From assembly GCA_020833055.1 (NCBI GenBank), contig JAJHQZ010000002.1, positions 130,301 through 194,300 of the forward strand: 64,000 nucleotides of DNA. Reading direction: 5' to 3'. Numbering within the stretch: position 1 is the first letter of the stretch; every line of letters starts with the position of its first letter. The stretch is from Candidatus Korarchaeum sp. (GTDB lineage: Archaea; Korarchaeota; Korarchaeia; Korarchaeales; Korarchaeaceae). The position numbers and the translations under genes were made by a program. Below are positions 43,440-52,349 of this stretch, one piece after another. The notes under the pieces are model-generated. The model was not told the DNA's origin. It saw only the letters and a program-made list of their open reading frames with translations, and ran no database searches.

Positions 43440-45653
43440 GGTATCCATGTACTCCTCTGCTTTCGGAAGCTCTTCCTTCATCCCCTTCCTTCTCCTTATC
43501 TCTAGTGCTATCTGCTCCATGAGACCCTTCGGTAATGGCTCCCAGTGAGAGAACTTCGTCTGCCAGAAGGCCCTACCGCTCGTCATACTCCTCATCTCAT
43601 TGCTGAACCCGCCTAAGGTCTCTCTCACAGGTATGAACCCCTTGACTATGCTTATCCTTCCCCTCTCCTCTATCCCGACTATCTTCCCCCTCTTCTGCGA
43701 GATCAGAGATATTACGGAGCCTATCAGTTCAGGTGGTGTGGAGACCTGTATCTCATATATCGGTTCTAGGAGCACGGGATTTGCGCTCAGCATAGCACCG
43801 AATATCGCCTTTCTAACAGCTGGAGTGAGTTGAGCTGGTCCTCTGTGTGCCGGATCCTCATGTATCATCGCGTTAACCAGCCTTATAGCTACACCCATGA
43901 CGGGCTCTCCAGCTAGGGGCCCTTCCTTCATGACCCACATGAACCCCTGCCTCAAGATCTCCCTCACTTCATCCAGTCTCTGAACACCCACTGTCCTGTT
44001 TATGAAGAGGTTGCAATTCTCTTCATCTATTGTCCATACGTTCCTAGCGTCCTCAGTATCCATCTTACCCTCTTCCCTAAGGATCCTAGCTAGAGTCCTG
44101 CTGTCCATCCTCTCATTGACCCTTCCCTCCCTGATGAGCGTTATCACCTCTTCGTTCAATGGGGAGGCTGTCACCCAGATCCTGTTCAGTTTATTCGGGG
44201 ATTTTGCTAAAACAACATCGCTCGCCCCTCTGACGCTCTCCCTATAGACTACTGTCGGTTCGCTGACATCGAACTCTAGACCAGCCTTCCTGACTTCATA
44301 TAGAGATATCTCTAAGTGAAGCTCCCCAGTACCTTTGAGTAATATCTCGCCCGTCTCCTGGTTGTGTATCATTACTAAATTCGGATCCTGAAGCGTGAGT
44401 TTCCTCAAGGTATCTATGAGCTTCGGTAGGTCCTGGGGATTCTTAGCTTCGACTGAAACTGTCACCACAGGCTCAGTTACGTATCTTATAGCTTCGAATC
44501 CCGAGATAACCCTGTCCTTTATCGCATCAGCGACTACAGTCTCCCCTGAGCTAGCTGACGTCAACCCCAGAACTGCTGCTATATTGCCCGCTGGTATCTC
44601 ATCCATCCTCATCCTATATGGACCCATATATATGCTCGTCTGCTGTATCTTCTGCTTCTTCTTCGCATTTATCAGATAGACATCCTCACCCTCACGCAAG
44701 GTCCCACTGAAAACTCTGCCCGTCACTACTATACCTGCGTGCGGATCTATCCTAACTGCATTAACTCCCATTATGAGGGGTCCATTCGGATCGCAATTCT
44801 TAAGCGCATTGAAGAGCTCCTCATCATGCTTATCCCTCCAGAGTTTCTCGACTCTGTAGGACTGGGCTTCAATGGGATCCGGGACGTGGAGAGAGACCAT
44901 ATCGAGCAGAGCTTCATGAACAGGTATCTCCCTCTTTAGAGCTAAACCATCAGGATCCTCCTTATATACATCTATTATATCGGAGAACTTAATCCCCTTC
45001 TTCATAGCTATAGAGTTCGTCAGACCCCACCCATGGAGAGCGGAACCGAAGGCAACGCTATCATTGTCCCACTTCACCTTCCACTTCTCCCTGAACTCCG
45101 GCTCGCCATAAGCTTCTATCAATCCATTGAAATCCCTTATTATCCTGAGTATCTTCTGCTGTATCTCTTGAGGGGTCAGCTTGAGCTCCTTTATGAGTCT
45201 ATCTATCTTATTTATGAAGAGCAGGGGCCTCACCCTCTCCTCTAGCGCCTGCCTCGTCACAGTCTCTGTCTGGACCATCACTTCCTCCACAGAATCGACG
45301 ACGACTATAGCACCATCTATGACCCTGAGGGACCTAGTGACGTGACCAGTGAAGTCTATGTGGCCCGGGGTATCCACGAGATTTACCGCGAATTCCCTCC
45401 CATCCCTCTGATAGTAGAGAGATATGTTAGCTGCTTTTATCGTTATCCCCCTCTGTTGCTCTATCTCATGATAGTCCAGGGCTCTCATCTCCCCAGCCAT
45501 CTTCTCGCTTATCATTCCCGCAGCCGATAGTAAGTTGTCAGAGAGCGTCGTCTTCCCATGATCGACGTGCGCTATTATCCCTATATTCCTAATGTTCCTA
45601 GGATCCCTCATAAGCTCTTGAAGGTGGTCTATCACCTTCTTGTACTTCTGCAA
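43434..45653 (-). CDS. fusA: Translation elongation factor 2 (aEF-2)
   Basis: GTPase that drives translocation of the ribosome. The GTP motifs are AHVDHGKTT (G1), DTPGHIDF (G3) and NKID (G4). Domain IV has HEDPAHRGPAQ; the His of AHRG corresponds to the residue modified to diphthamide in other archaea and eukaryotes. The 739 residues are normal. The start is a TTG (MQKYKKVIDHLQELMRDPRN), forced by an in-frame stop just upstream. A CTTTTTAAC TATA-like element lies about 38 bp before it. Confidence 0.96.
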   Translation of the reverse strand: MQKYKKVIDHLQELMRDPRNIRNIGIIAHVDHGKTTLSDNLLSAAGMISEKMAGEMRALDYHEIEQQRGITIKAANISLYYQRDGREFAVNLVDTPGHIDFTGHVTRSLRVIDGAIVVVDSVEEVMVQTETVTRQALEERVRPLLFINKIDRLIKELKLTPQEIQQKILRIIRDFNGLIEAYGEPEFREKWKVKWDNDSVAFGSALHGWGLTNSIAMKKGIKFSDIIDVYKEDPDGLALKREIPVHEALLDMVSLHVPDPIEAQSYRVEKLWRDKHDEELFNALKNCDPNGPLIMGVNAVRIDPHAGIVVTGRVFSGTLREGEDVYLINAKKKQKIQQTSIYMGPYRMRMDEIPAGNIAAVLGLTSASSGETVVADAIKDRVISGFEAIRYVTEPVVTVSVEAKNPQDLPKLIDTLRKLTLQDPNLVMIHNQETGEILLKGTGELHLEISLYEVRKAGLEFDVSEPTVVYRESVRGASDVVLAKSPNKLNRIWVTASPLNEEVITLIREGRVNERMDSRTLARILREEGKMDTEDARNVWTIDEENCNLFINRTVGVQRLDEVREILRQGFMWVMKEGPLAGEPVMGVAIRLVNAMIHEDPAHRGPAQLTPAVRKAIFGAMLSANPVLLEPIYEIQVSTPPELIGSVISLISQKRGKIVGIEERGRISIVKGFIPVRETLGGFSNEMRSMTSGRAFWQTKFSHWEPLPKGLMEQIALEIRRRKGMKEELPKAEEYMDTL

Positions 45654-45728
45654 CGCTTAATCACCAGTATCAGCTCATCCCCATGGGTTAAAAAGGTTTA
45701 TCATGAGGGGGGTCCTACCCGACTAACA

Positions 45729-45737
45729 GTTTTAAAT
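45729..45737 (+). promoter_or_regulatory. TATA box of the AAA+ gene
   Basis: GTTTTAAAT is centred 28 bp before the GTG at 45761, consistent with a leaderless transcript. Confidence 0.5.
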
Positions 45738-45760
45738 CGATCCTATTGACATGACGGGGA

Positions 45761-47026
45761 GTGGTTGAATTGAGATCTGTGAGCTCAAGTCACTATCAGA
45801 AGCTCTTCGGACTGACTAGAAATCCATTCCTCAGGTCCTCTCTAGTTGAACTTGAGGACCCTACTTCTATATTCAGTAAACAATGGGTCGATGACGTTCT
45901 AGATTCTCTAGCTGCTGAGACGATGTCAGGAGTGGCATCAGCTTTCGTAACGATAACGGGACCCCCTGGATCCGGGAGGAGCCTGAGGCTCCATCTCCTC
46001 AAGTATTCTTATTACAGAGCTGAGTTAGAGGGGATATATCAGGAGATATCCGCTGTGGAGGGGCCCGATGCCATAGATAGCATACTATCTACTGTATATG
46101 AGAGATCCAGGGGGTTATCTAAGGCCTTGAAGAAGTTATTCCTCGGGATGCCCGATACTCTGACCGAGGAGGAGCTCCTGAACTTGAAGGCCTCTCCAGC
46201 AGATGCCGGTGATATGATAGTTAAATCTTTGAACTCAATAGCCCCCACAGCGCTCCTCCTCGATGACGTGCATAACATGCTCTACACAGATGAGAGGTGG
46301 TCCTTCTTCTTCTTCGAGATGTTGAGGGAGATAGTATCTGTGATGCCCGAGGGCATCCTAATAGTTACGACTATGAGCGATGAAGCTTACGATGAGGTAG
46401 ACAAGAGGTTCCCAGCCCTGACATCTAGGGTCCATGAGAGGATAACTATCCCGCCCCTGACCGATGATGAAGCGATAAATCTCGTATCCAGGAGGCTCAG
46501 CGCTTTCAGGAGCAGGCTCCCCGAAGCCCCATTGGAGCCCCTGACGGAGGAAGTAATCATCGCTGCTAATAGATTAGCTGAGGGCATACCTGGGAAGCTC
46601 CTGGATTTCCTAGCTAAGAGCTTAGATGTCGCAACTATCTTAGGGAGGAGCAGAGTGGATATGTACGTTTTCGATAGGGTAATGGATGCTGAAGCTGAGA
46701 TCCTAGATTACATAAAGAGAGCACCTCCTAAGATGAGGAGGGAGCTCGAGATAATAATCAGGAACTTCAATGGAGGACCTGTGCTCCTGGAGAAAGTCGC
46801 TATAGAGGCCGAGACTCCCCTATCTATAGCATATTCTAGGCTCGAGGCTTTAGTAGTCGCTGGCCTCCTCGAGAAGGATAGAGCCGGGAGGTATTACGTC
46901 CCTAGGGAGGCTATGAGGATCGAGAGAAAGGAGGAGCCAAAAATAGATATGAAGAAGGAAGAAAGGCAAAGAGGGATATCAAAGAGTATATTGAGGTTGA
47001 AAAGAGCTAGAAGAAGCTTCTTTTGA
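45761..47026 (+). CDS. AAA+ ATPase with a Walker A Lys-to-Arg change (ExeA/Orc-like) and C-terminal winged helix
   Basis: The 421-residue protein begins with HYQKLFGLTRNPF, like the ExeA/TniB/Orc-type AAA+ group. Walker A is GPPGSGRS at residues 67-74, so the invariant Lys is Arg73. Walker B is LLLDD at about 165-169, with Asp instead of the catalytic Glu after it. A sensor-like TTMSDE segment follows near 205, and after residue 310 comes a helical plus winged-helix part. The tail is strongly basic (RLKRARRSFF). It might be a replication-initiator relative, a partner to transposition-like systems, or a structural scaffold. The GTG start is 28 bp after a TATA box. Confidence 0.75.
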   Translation: MVELRSVSSSHYQKLFGLTRNPFLRSSLVELEDPTSIFSKQWVDDVLDSLAAETMSGVASAFVTITGPPGSGRSLRLHLLKYSYYRAELEGIYQEISAVEGPDAIDSILSTVYERSRGLSKALKKLFLGMPDTLTEEELLNLKASPADAGDMIVKSLNSIAPTALLLDDVHNMLYTDERWSFFFFEMLREIVSVMPEGILIVTTMSDEAYDEVDKRFPALTSRVHERITIPPLTDDEAINLVSRRLSAFRSRLPEAPLEPLTEEVIIAANRLAEGIPGKLLDFLAKSLDVATILGRSRVDMYVFDRVMDAEAEILDYIKRAPPKMRRELEIIIRNFNGGPVLLEKVAIEAETPLSIAYSRLEALVVAGLLEKDRAGRYYVPREAMRIERKEEPKIDMKKEERQRGISKSILRLKRARRSFF

Positions 47027-47067
47027 CGAACAGATGTCCTTTCGACTCTAAGAGCTTGAACCAAATT

Positions 47068-47075
47068 GTTTAAAT
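47068..47075 (+). promoter_or_regulatory. TATA box of acdB
   Basis: GTTTAAAT lies about 34 bp before the ATG at 47106. The surrounding gap is 79 bases. Confidence 0.45.
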
Positions 47076-47105
47076 TTTTTGCATAATAGTGTGGATCGGG
47101 GTACC

Positions 47106-47798
47106 ATGAGCACTAGGGACCTGTTGCTCAAAGTTAAGGAGGACGGGAGGAACTTCCTCCTGGAGCACGAGGCCAAGTACTTCATCTCCAGTTACGGGAT
47201 CCCGGTGACAAATATGAGATTGGCGGAGAGCGAGGAAGAGGCCGTAAATTTTTCAAAGGAGATAGGCTTCCCAGTAGTCCTCAAGATAGTATCCCCACAA
47301 GTGATCCATAAGAGTGACGTAGGGGGTGTGAAGGTAAACTTGAGGAATGAAGAGGAAGTGAGGAGAGCTTACAGGGAGATAATCGAGAACGTCAAGAGGA
47401 AAGTTCCGAATGCTGAGATAGAGGGGATCTTAGTTCAGGAATACGCACCCCCCGGTGTTGAGTTGATAATAGGACTTCTGAGGGACCCGCAGTTCGGACC
47501 CACTGTCATGTTCGGGCTCGGAGGTGTCTTCGTCGAGCTCTTCAGGGATGTTTCATTCAGAGTGGCCCCTCTATCGGAGCAGGATGCTGAATCAATGATA
47601 AAGGAGGTGAAGGCATACAAGCTCCTCACTGGCTTCAGGGGGATGGAACCAGTCGATATAGAGGCGATAAAGGACGCTTTAATAAGGGCAGGGAGGATAG
47701 GGATTGAGAACGAGGAGATCGCTGAGATGGACCTCAACCCAGTTATAGCATACCCCAAAGGTATAAAAGTAGTTGATGCCAGGATAATCCTGAGGTGA
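47106..47798 (+). CDS. acdB: ADP-forming acetyl/acyl-CoA synthetase, beta subunit
   Basis: The beta subunit of ACD, which makes ATP from acyl-CoA in peptide and sugar fermentation. It has an ATP-grasp domain: YGIPV, GFPVVLKIVSPQVIHKSDVGGVKVNL, the EGILVQEYAPPGVELIIGLLRDPQFG segment and a DLNPVIAYP end. Its 230 residues match the separately encoded beta subunit rather than the fused form. The alpha subunit is not in the window. The ORF could start at 47079, but the ATG at 47106 follows a TATA box properly. The PRC-barrel gene follows after 4 bases. Confidence 0.9.
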   Translation: MSTRDLLLKVKEDGRNFLLEHEAKYFISSYGIPVTNMRLAESEEEAVNFSKEIGFPVVLKIVSPQVIHKSDVGGVKVNLRNEEEVRRAYREIIENVKRKVPNAEIEGILVQEYAPPGVELIIGLLRDPQFGPTVMFGLGGVFVELFRDVSFRVAPLSEQDAESMIKEVKAYKLLTGFRGMEPVDIEAIKDALIRAGRIGIENEEIAEMDLNPVIAYPKGIKVVDARIILR

Positions 47799-47802
47799 GG
47801 GC

Positions 47803-48009
47803 TTGGCTAGGAAGATATCTGAGCTTTATGAGATGCAGGTGTATTCGAGCGATGGCGTCTTCTTAGGAGTAACTGAGGACTTCACTTTCGATGATGTAGA
47901 GGGCAGGCTCGTTGAAATAGAGATAAACACGGGGAGGAGGGGGGAGAAGAGGAGGATCCCTTACGATTCAGTCAAGGCTTGCAAGGACATCTACATAGTG
48001 GAGATATGA
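47803..48009 (+). CDS. Small PRC-barrel domain protein
   Basis: A 68-residue protein starting at TTG. MARKISELYEMQVYSSDGVFLGVTEDFTFDD and the RIPYDSVKACKDIYIVE end match the PRC-barrel fold, a small beta barrel used in RNA-processing and photosynthetic proteins and common as stand-alone archaeal proteins. Function unknown. It is co-transcribed with acdB. Confidence 0.75.
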   Translation: MARKISELYEMQVYSSDGVFLGVTEDFTFDDVEGRLVEIEINTGRRGEKRRIPYDSVKACKDIYIVEI

Positions 48010-49944
48010 TTATCTCCCCTTAAACTCCGGCTTCCTCTTCTCCAAGAAGGCGTTTATCCCCTCCCCCGAATCCTCAGTCGAGAAGACGAGCCCGAAGGCT
48101 AGGGATTCTATATCGTATTTTTGTCCGTTTAGTAACGCTTTATATATTGAGATAGCTATTGGAGGCCTCTCAGCTATCTTCATAGCTAGATTCCTAGTTT
48201 CCTCCTCTAGGCTCTCATGCTTAACGACCCTGTTGATGAGGCCTATCCTCAGGGCCTCATCAGCAGTTATCATATCCCCGGTGAACATGAGTTCCTTGGC
48301 CTTAGAGATACCAACTAATTCAGGGAGCCTGAAAGATCCTCCAGCCCCTGTTATTATCCCCAGAGTTATCTCGGGTTGACCGAACTGAGCTCTCTCACTC
48401 GCCACTCTTATATCACAAGCCATAGCTAACTCCAGCCCTCCTCCGAGGGCGAATCCATTTATCATAGCTATAACGGGCTTTGGAAACTCATGTATCTCCC
48501 TGAAAGCTTTGTTTAACTTTTTAGATAAGTTGAACGCATCTATAGGGCTGATCCCCTTGAAACCCCTTATATCAGCCCCCGCGCAGAAAGCCTTACCCTC
48601 ACCAGTTATCACTACTACCCTTATCTCCTCCTTCCTCGCCTCCTCAAGAGCTGATAGGATCCCTCTGACCATATCATCATCTAGGGCGTTCAATCTCTCC
48701 GGCCTGTTCAACTTTATCCAAGCGATCGGAGGGGTCTCTCTGTAGATAACTGGACCGAACTCCTCCTGCTTAATACCGTAATCGAAGAATCCCCTGCCCG
48801 AGTTAATACCTAACTCCCCTCTAGCTACTTTCTCACTTATCAGAGGATCTACAGTATACTCAGGGAGTCCGAATTCCTTAGCTTTCCTCTCTATGATTCC
48901 CTTTATTTTATCCAATCCGTACTCATCAGCCATCCTCAGGGGGCCCTTGGGAAAGTTCAAGCCCAATATCACGGCCCTATCTATCTCCTCAGCGGAAGCC
49001 ACACCGTTCCTGAGGAGCCAAGCGGCTTCATTCACTGCCATGCAGAGAACTTCCATTGGGTCGAAATCTGCATCAGGATTAGGTGGGATCTGGGGCCTTC
49101 CCTTACTCCAATCATAAAACCCATGGCCTGTCTTAGCGCCCAACATCCCCTTACTCACTAACTCGTACCACTTAGAGCAGGGCTTGAGAGCGAAGCCCCT
49201 CCTCACCATAGAATCGATTATATCCTTCATCACATCCAAGCCTATGTAATCGGAGAGCTCGAAAGCTCCCATGGGAAGCCCCGCTCTCCCCTTTAAGGAA
49301 CTATCTATGAGTATTATATCCTTTCCCTCTCTCTCAGCTATTAGGCAAGCTTCATTGAGCCATCTAACTAAGATCCTGTTCACTATGAATCCCGGGACGT
49401 CCTTCTTCACCAATATGGGCTCCTTCCCCATGGATTTAGCTAACTCAATAGTCTTCCTCACGGTCTCCTCAGAAGTCCTATCTCCCCTAACGACCTCGAC
49501 GAGCTTCATCAACTGAGGCGGATTGAAAAAGTGCATCCCTATGAATCTATCGGGCCTTGAAGTGACTGCTGCTAACTCCGATATGGGCAAGCTGCTGGTG
49601 TTAGTCGCGAATACTGTGTGAGGGGGAGCTATCCTATCTATCTCCCTGAATACCTCTGCTTTAATATCGAAGACCTCTGGAATTGCTTCTATAACGAAAT
49701 CTACGTCCTTTACTGCTGATCCCAAGTCTGTGGTCCCATGTATCCTGCTTAAAACGGACTCCATCTCCTCCTTACTGATTTTTCCCTTCTCTAAGAATTT
49801 ATTTAGGCTCGCCTTTATTCTCTCTATCCCTTTTTGGATGAGTTCATCGCTCACATCCCTCAAGTGGACCTCATGACCTGCCATAGCGGCTACTTGAGCT
49901 ATCCCATGGCCCATCGTTCCAGCTCCTAAAACAGCTATCCTCAT
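48010..49944 (-). CDS. Bifunctional 3-hydroxyacyl-CoA dehydrogenase / enoyl-CoA hydratase
   Basis: A fused enzyme with a dehydrogenase at residues 1-375 (VLGAGTMGHGIAQVAAMAGHEV NAD site; FFNPPQLMKLVEVV with the catalytic His context) and a crotonase-fold hydratase at about 390-644. In the hydratase GGGLELAMACD and FGQPEITLG contain both catalytic Glu residues and GKAFCAGADIRGF holds the oxyanion loop. The HAD-first order is the one seen in crenarchaeal crotonyl-CoA hydratase/3-hydroxybutyryl-CoA dehydrogenase. It may act in fatty-acid or butyrate-type metabolism in either direction. Confidence 0.92.
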   Translation of the reverse strand: MRIAVLGAGTMGHGIAQVAAMAGHEVHLRDVSDELIQKGIERIKASLNKFLEKGKISKEEMESVLSRIHGTTDLGSAVKDVDFVIEAIPEVFDIKAEVFREIDRIAPPHTVFATNTSSLPISELAAVTSRPDRFIGMHFFNPPQLMKLVEVVRGDRTSEETVRKTIELAKSMGKEPILVKKDVPGFIVNRILVRWLNEACLIAEREGKDIILIDSSLKGRAGLPMGAFELSDYIGLDVMKDIIDSMVRRGFALKPCSKWYELVSKGMLGAKTGHGFYDWSKGRPQIPPNPDADFDPMEVLCMAVNEAAWLLRNGVASAEEIDRAVILGLNFPKGPLRMADEYGLDKIKGIIERKAKEFGLPEYTVDPLISEKVARGELGINSGRGFFDYGIKQEEFGPVIYRETPPIAWIKLNRPERLNALDDDMVRGILSALEEARKEEIRVVVITGEGKAFCAGADIRGFKGISPIDAFNLSKKLNKAFREIHEFPKPVIAMINGFALGGGLELAMACDIRVASERAQFGQPEITLGIITGAGGSFRLPELVGISKAKELMFTGDMITADEALRIGLINRVVKHESLEEETRNLAMKIAERPPIAISIYKALLNGQKYDIESLAFGLVFSTEDSGEGINAFLEKRKPEFKGR

Positions 49945-49990
49945 TGATACCCCCGAGTGAGAGAGGGGATTTAAAGAAAAATGTTTTCGT

Positions 49991-50254
49991 TCAAGCGAAG
50001 GAAGCTATGAGTTCCTTCTCCTTCATCCTGTCCTTCTCCTCGAAGAGGTAGAGCTTAGCCATATCAGTGCCTTCCTCGAGGATAGCTACAACTGGGATGA
50101 TCCTCCCGGTTTCGTCCTCAGCCACGCCAGCATAGATGACCAGAGGAGGTAGTTCGTAATCGTATACTCTCCTCACCTCTGCGATATCGAGGCTCCTTAT
50201 ACCTCGGGGAGGATTGGGGAAATCGGTCCAATCGATCACCATCATAACTATCAC
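49991..50254 (-). CDS. Small hypothetical protein
   Basis: An 87-residue unknown. It starts MIVMMVIDWTDF (alternative Met at residues 4 and 5), has two beta strands around YELPPLVIYAGV...GRIIPVVAIL, and a charged helix at the end. No family recognised. The divergent arrangement with the winged-helix gene at 50437 and an intervening hairpin suggests a shared control region. Confidence 0.6.
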   Translation of the reverse strand: MIVMMVIDWTDFPNPPRGIRSLDIAEVRRVYDYELPPLVIYAGVAEDETGRIIPVVAILEEGTDMAKLYLFEEKDRMKEKELIASFA

Positions 50255-50333
50255 CGGGGATTCGAGCGAGTAGTATATTATAATTATAATTCAACAATTG
50301 ACGTACTCAGTAGAGGTCACGTGCAGGACCCAT

Positions 50334-50364
50334 CGAATGATAAAAATTTGTATTTTTTCATTCG
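50334..50364. promoter_or_regulatory. 13-bp inverted repeat with a TTGT loop
   Basis: CGAATGA(T)AAAAAT - TTGT - ATTTTTTCATTCG pairs fully apart from one bulged T. It lies between the divergent genes at 49991 and 50437, about 32 bases upstream of the TATA-like ATATTTATAAG (50396-50405). It could be an operator or a terminator hairpin. Confidence 0.55.
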
Positions 50365-50395
50365 CTAGAGCTGTCTTAACGCTCCTCCCCCCTCA

Positions 50396-50405
50396 ATATT
50401 TATAA
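50396..50405 (+). promoter_or_regulatory. TATA box of the small winged-helix gene
   Basis: ATATTTATAA is centred about 36 bp before the ATG at 50437, with a CCGGGGA motif 4 bases before the start codon. Confidence 0.5.
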
Positions 50406-50436
50406 GTAAATTCTCACTCGAAAGTCCGGGGAGCGT

Positions 50437-50676
50437 ATGCCCTGCAGCAGGAGATCCCCGGCTAAGAAGGAAGTCAAGGAGAAGGAGGAGGCAAAACTAG
50501 ATGATTTATCTAAAAAGATACTGGATGTCATGAAAAAGATGGGAAGGCCCGCTAAATGTGGAGAAATCGCGAAAGAGCTAGGAGTACCCGTACAACAGGT
50601 AACTGGGAAAATGAGGTCCCTCGTCAAGTCCGGATTGGTCAAGAAAGCTGAAGAAGGAACGTACAAACTCCCTTAA
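50437..50676 (+). CDS. Small winged-helix DNA-binding protein
   Basis: A 79-residue protein with a basic N-terminal tail (CSRRSPAKKEVKEKEE) and one winged helix (ILDVMKKMGRPAKCGEIAKELGVPVQQVTGKMRSLVKSGLVKK). It resembles archaeal transcription factors of the MarR/TFB-like HTH type but has no effector domain. Autoregulation through the nearby inverted repeat is possible (inference). Confidence 0.75.
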   Translation: MPCSRRSPAKKEVKEKEEAKLDDLSKKILDVMKKMGRPAKCGEIAKELGVPVQQVTGKMRSLVKSGLVKKAEEGTYKLP

Positions 50677-50732
50677 CTTTTTTGAGATAACTCTAAGTTA
50701 TGAAGTTCTGAAACCTTAAATAGAGGGATCTT

Positions 50733-52349
50733 ATGAGGCTTTACTGGGACCCGTTGGAAAACGTCCCGCTAGTCTCTAGGGGATGCTCGAGGGAAGCATT
50801 TACCGTCCCCATATCCAAGGTCAGCGATCCTAGACCAGCGTTCGATTGGGATATCAAATTATTGAAGGGAGTCCTCGAGGCTCAATTCGGTGCGGGAGCT
50901 TATGAGGACTTAATAATCAATGAAGTAGTCCTCTTGGGGAGGGCACCCTACTTAGATACATCTTACGAAGTGATAGCCGATGGAACTGTATTAGGGCACC
51001 TCTTCTTCGATATATATGAGTTCAAGTGGTACTTCAGGCCCGATCCTCCCTCTATAATCAGGATAGGGCATAGGATCGAGAGGAGGAGTATGTACGGCAG
51101 GAGAGGGGAGGAGATAGGGGAGGCCGAGCCGGGAGATCCTAAGTACTTACTACTTGAGAACGGGATAGCTGAGAGAATCGGGAACAAATATGTAGTCATC
51201 AAGGAATTTAAAAAGAGAATTAAAGAACCATTGGATGTTAAAAATAGCTGGGGTAAAGTCATTTCGATGAACGAACCTTCAGTTTTGTCTAGGGAGTTCG
51301 AATCCATTAAAATGATTTGGCGATTGACGAAAGGGAGGGGAGTCGTGGTGTCCTTCTCGGGAGGTAAGGACAGCTCAGTGCTGTTGGAACTCGTGAGGAG
51401 AAGCGATATCGATTTCCTGATTTACTTCAATGACACTGGATTGGAGCTGCCTGAGACAATCAGCTTCGTTGAGAGTGTAGGTTGCGATATAGTCGGGGAA
51501 GCTGGTGATTCGTTCTGGAGGAACCTCGACCACTTCGGCCCCCCTGCGAGGGATTATAGGTGGTGCTGCAAAGTGATAAAGCTCATGCCGACATATAGAG
51601 CCCTCAAACACCTCAGACCTGGCTTAACTTTAGTGGGTCAGAGGAGGTACGAATCCTCAGCTAGGATGCGTAGCCCCTATCTGTGGAGGAACGAATGGCT
51701 CCCCGGCTTCCTGACAGCCGCTCCATTGAACGATTGGAGCAACTTGCAGGCATGGTTATACATAAGGATAAGGGGATTGAGGATAAATCCGCTCTACTTC
51801 GAGGGATTTGAGAGGTTAGGATGCTACTTATGTCCAGCATCGCGACTATCGGATTACATTAGATTGAGGGAGAGGTATAGCTCTCTCTGGGAGAGATGGG
51901 AGGGATTCCTGATGAGATACGCGAGGGAGAGGGGTTACGATACTTGCTGGCTGACATACGGGATGTGGAGATGGGTTGATCCTCCTGAGAGGATGAGGAA
52001 GCTCTGCGGAACTGTCAGGGAGAAGCCGATAAAGGTATCTATAGATGGAACGATCTCAGTGAGTGAACTAGACTACGAGAGATTCATTAACCTCTCCCGC
52101 ACCTCAAGGAGCACCATGAAGGTCCTGAAGGATAGGTTAATTCTCAGCGAGGATCCTATTGAGGCCCTGAGAATATTAGTTAGGGCCAATCTTTGTACGG
52201 GATGCGGAGTCTGCTTAGAATACTGTGAGAGGAAAGCTATAAAGCTCTCAGAGAAGGCCTCAGTAGGCGATTCATGTGATAGATGCGGGCTCTGTAATGA
52301 AGTATGTCCCCTCTCATCTTACTTCATGAAGTTAATTGATATCTCATAG
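50733..52349 (+). CDS. PAPS-reductase-family PP-loop protein fused to a two-[4Fe-4S] ferredoxin domain
   Basis: The order is an N-terminal domain of unknown, possibly PUA-like, type (residues 1-190), a PP-loop ATP-binding domain of the CysH/COG0175 class (SFSGGKDSSVLLEL near 210, then the CKV and CYLCPASR cysteines of the family), and a C-terminal ferredoxin with CTGCGVCLEYCE and CDRCGLCNEVCP motifs. It most likely activates a substrate by adenylation and moves sulfur or electrons. True PAPS reduction is only one option. Its 538 residues are typical of the archaeal fusion. The ferredoxin end overlaps the following convergent gene by 6 bases. Confidence 0.82.
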   Translation: MRLYWDPLENVPLVSRGCSREAFTVPISKVSDPRPAFDWDIKLLKGVLEAQFGAGAYEDLIINEVVLLGRAPYLDTSYEVIADGTVLGHLFFDIYEFKWYFRPDPPSIIRIGHRIERRSMYGRRGEEIGEAEPGDPKYLLLENGIAERIGNKYVVIKEFKKRIKEPLDVKNSWGKVISMNEPSVLSREFESIKMIWRLTKGRGVVVSFSGGKDSSVLLELVRRSDIDFLIYFNDTGLELPETISFVESVGCDIVGEAGDSFWRNLDHFGPPARDYRWCCKVIKLMPTYRALKHLRPGLTLVGQRRYESSARMRSPYLWRNEWLPGFLTAAPLNDWSNLQAWLYIRIRGLRINPLYFEGFERLGCYLCPASRLSDYIRLRERYSSLWERWEGFLMRYARERGYDTCWLTYGMWRWVDPPERMRKLCGTVREKPIKVSIDGTISVSELDYERFINLSRTSRSTMKVLKDRLILSEDPIEALRILVRANLCTGCGVCLEYCERKAIKLSEKASVGDSCDRCGLCNEVCPLSSYFMKLIDIS

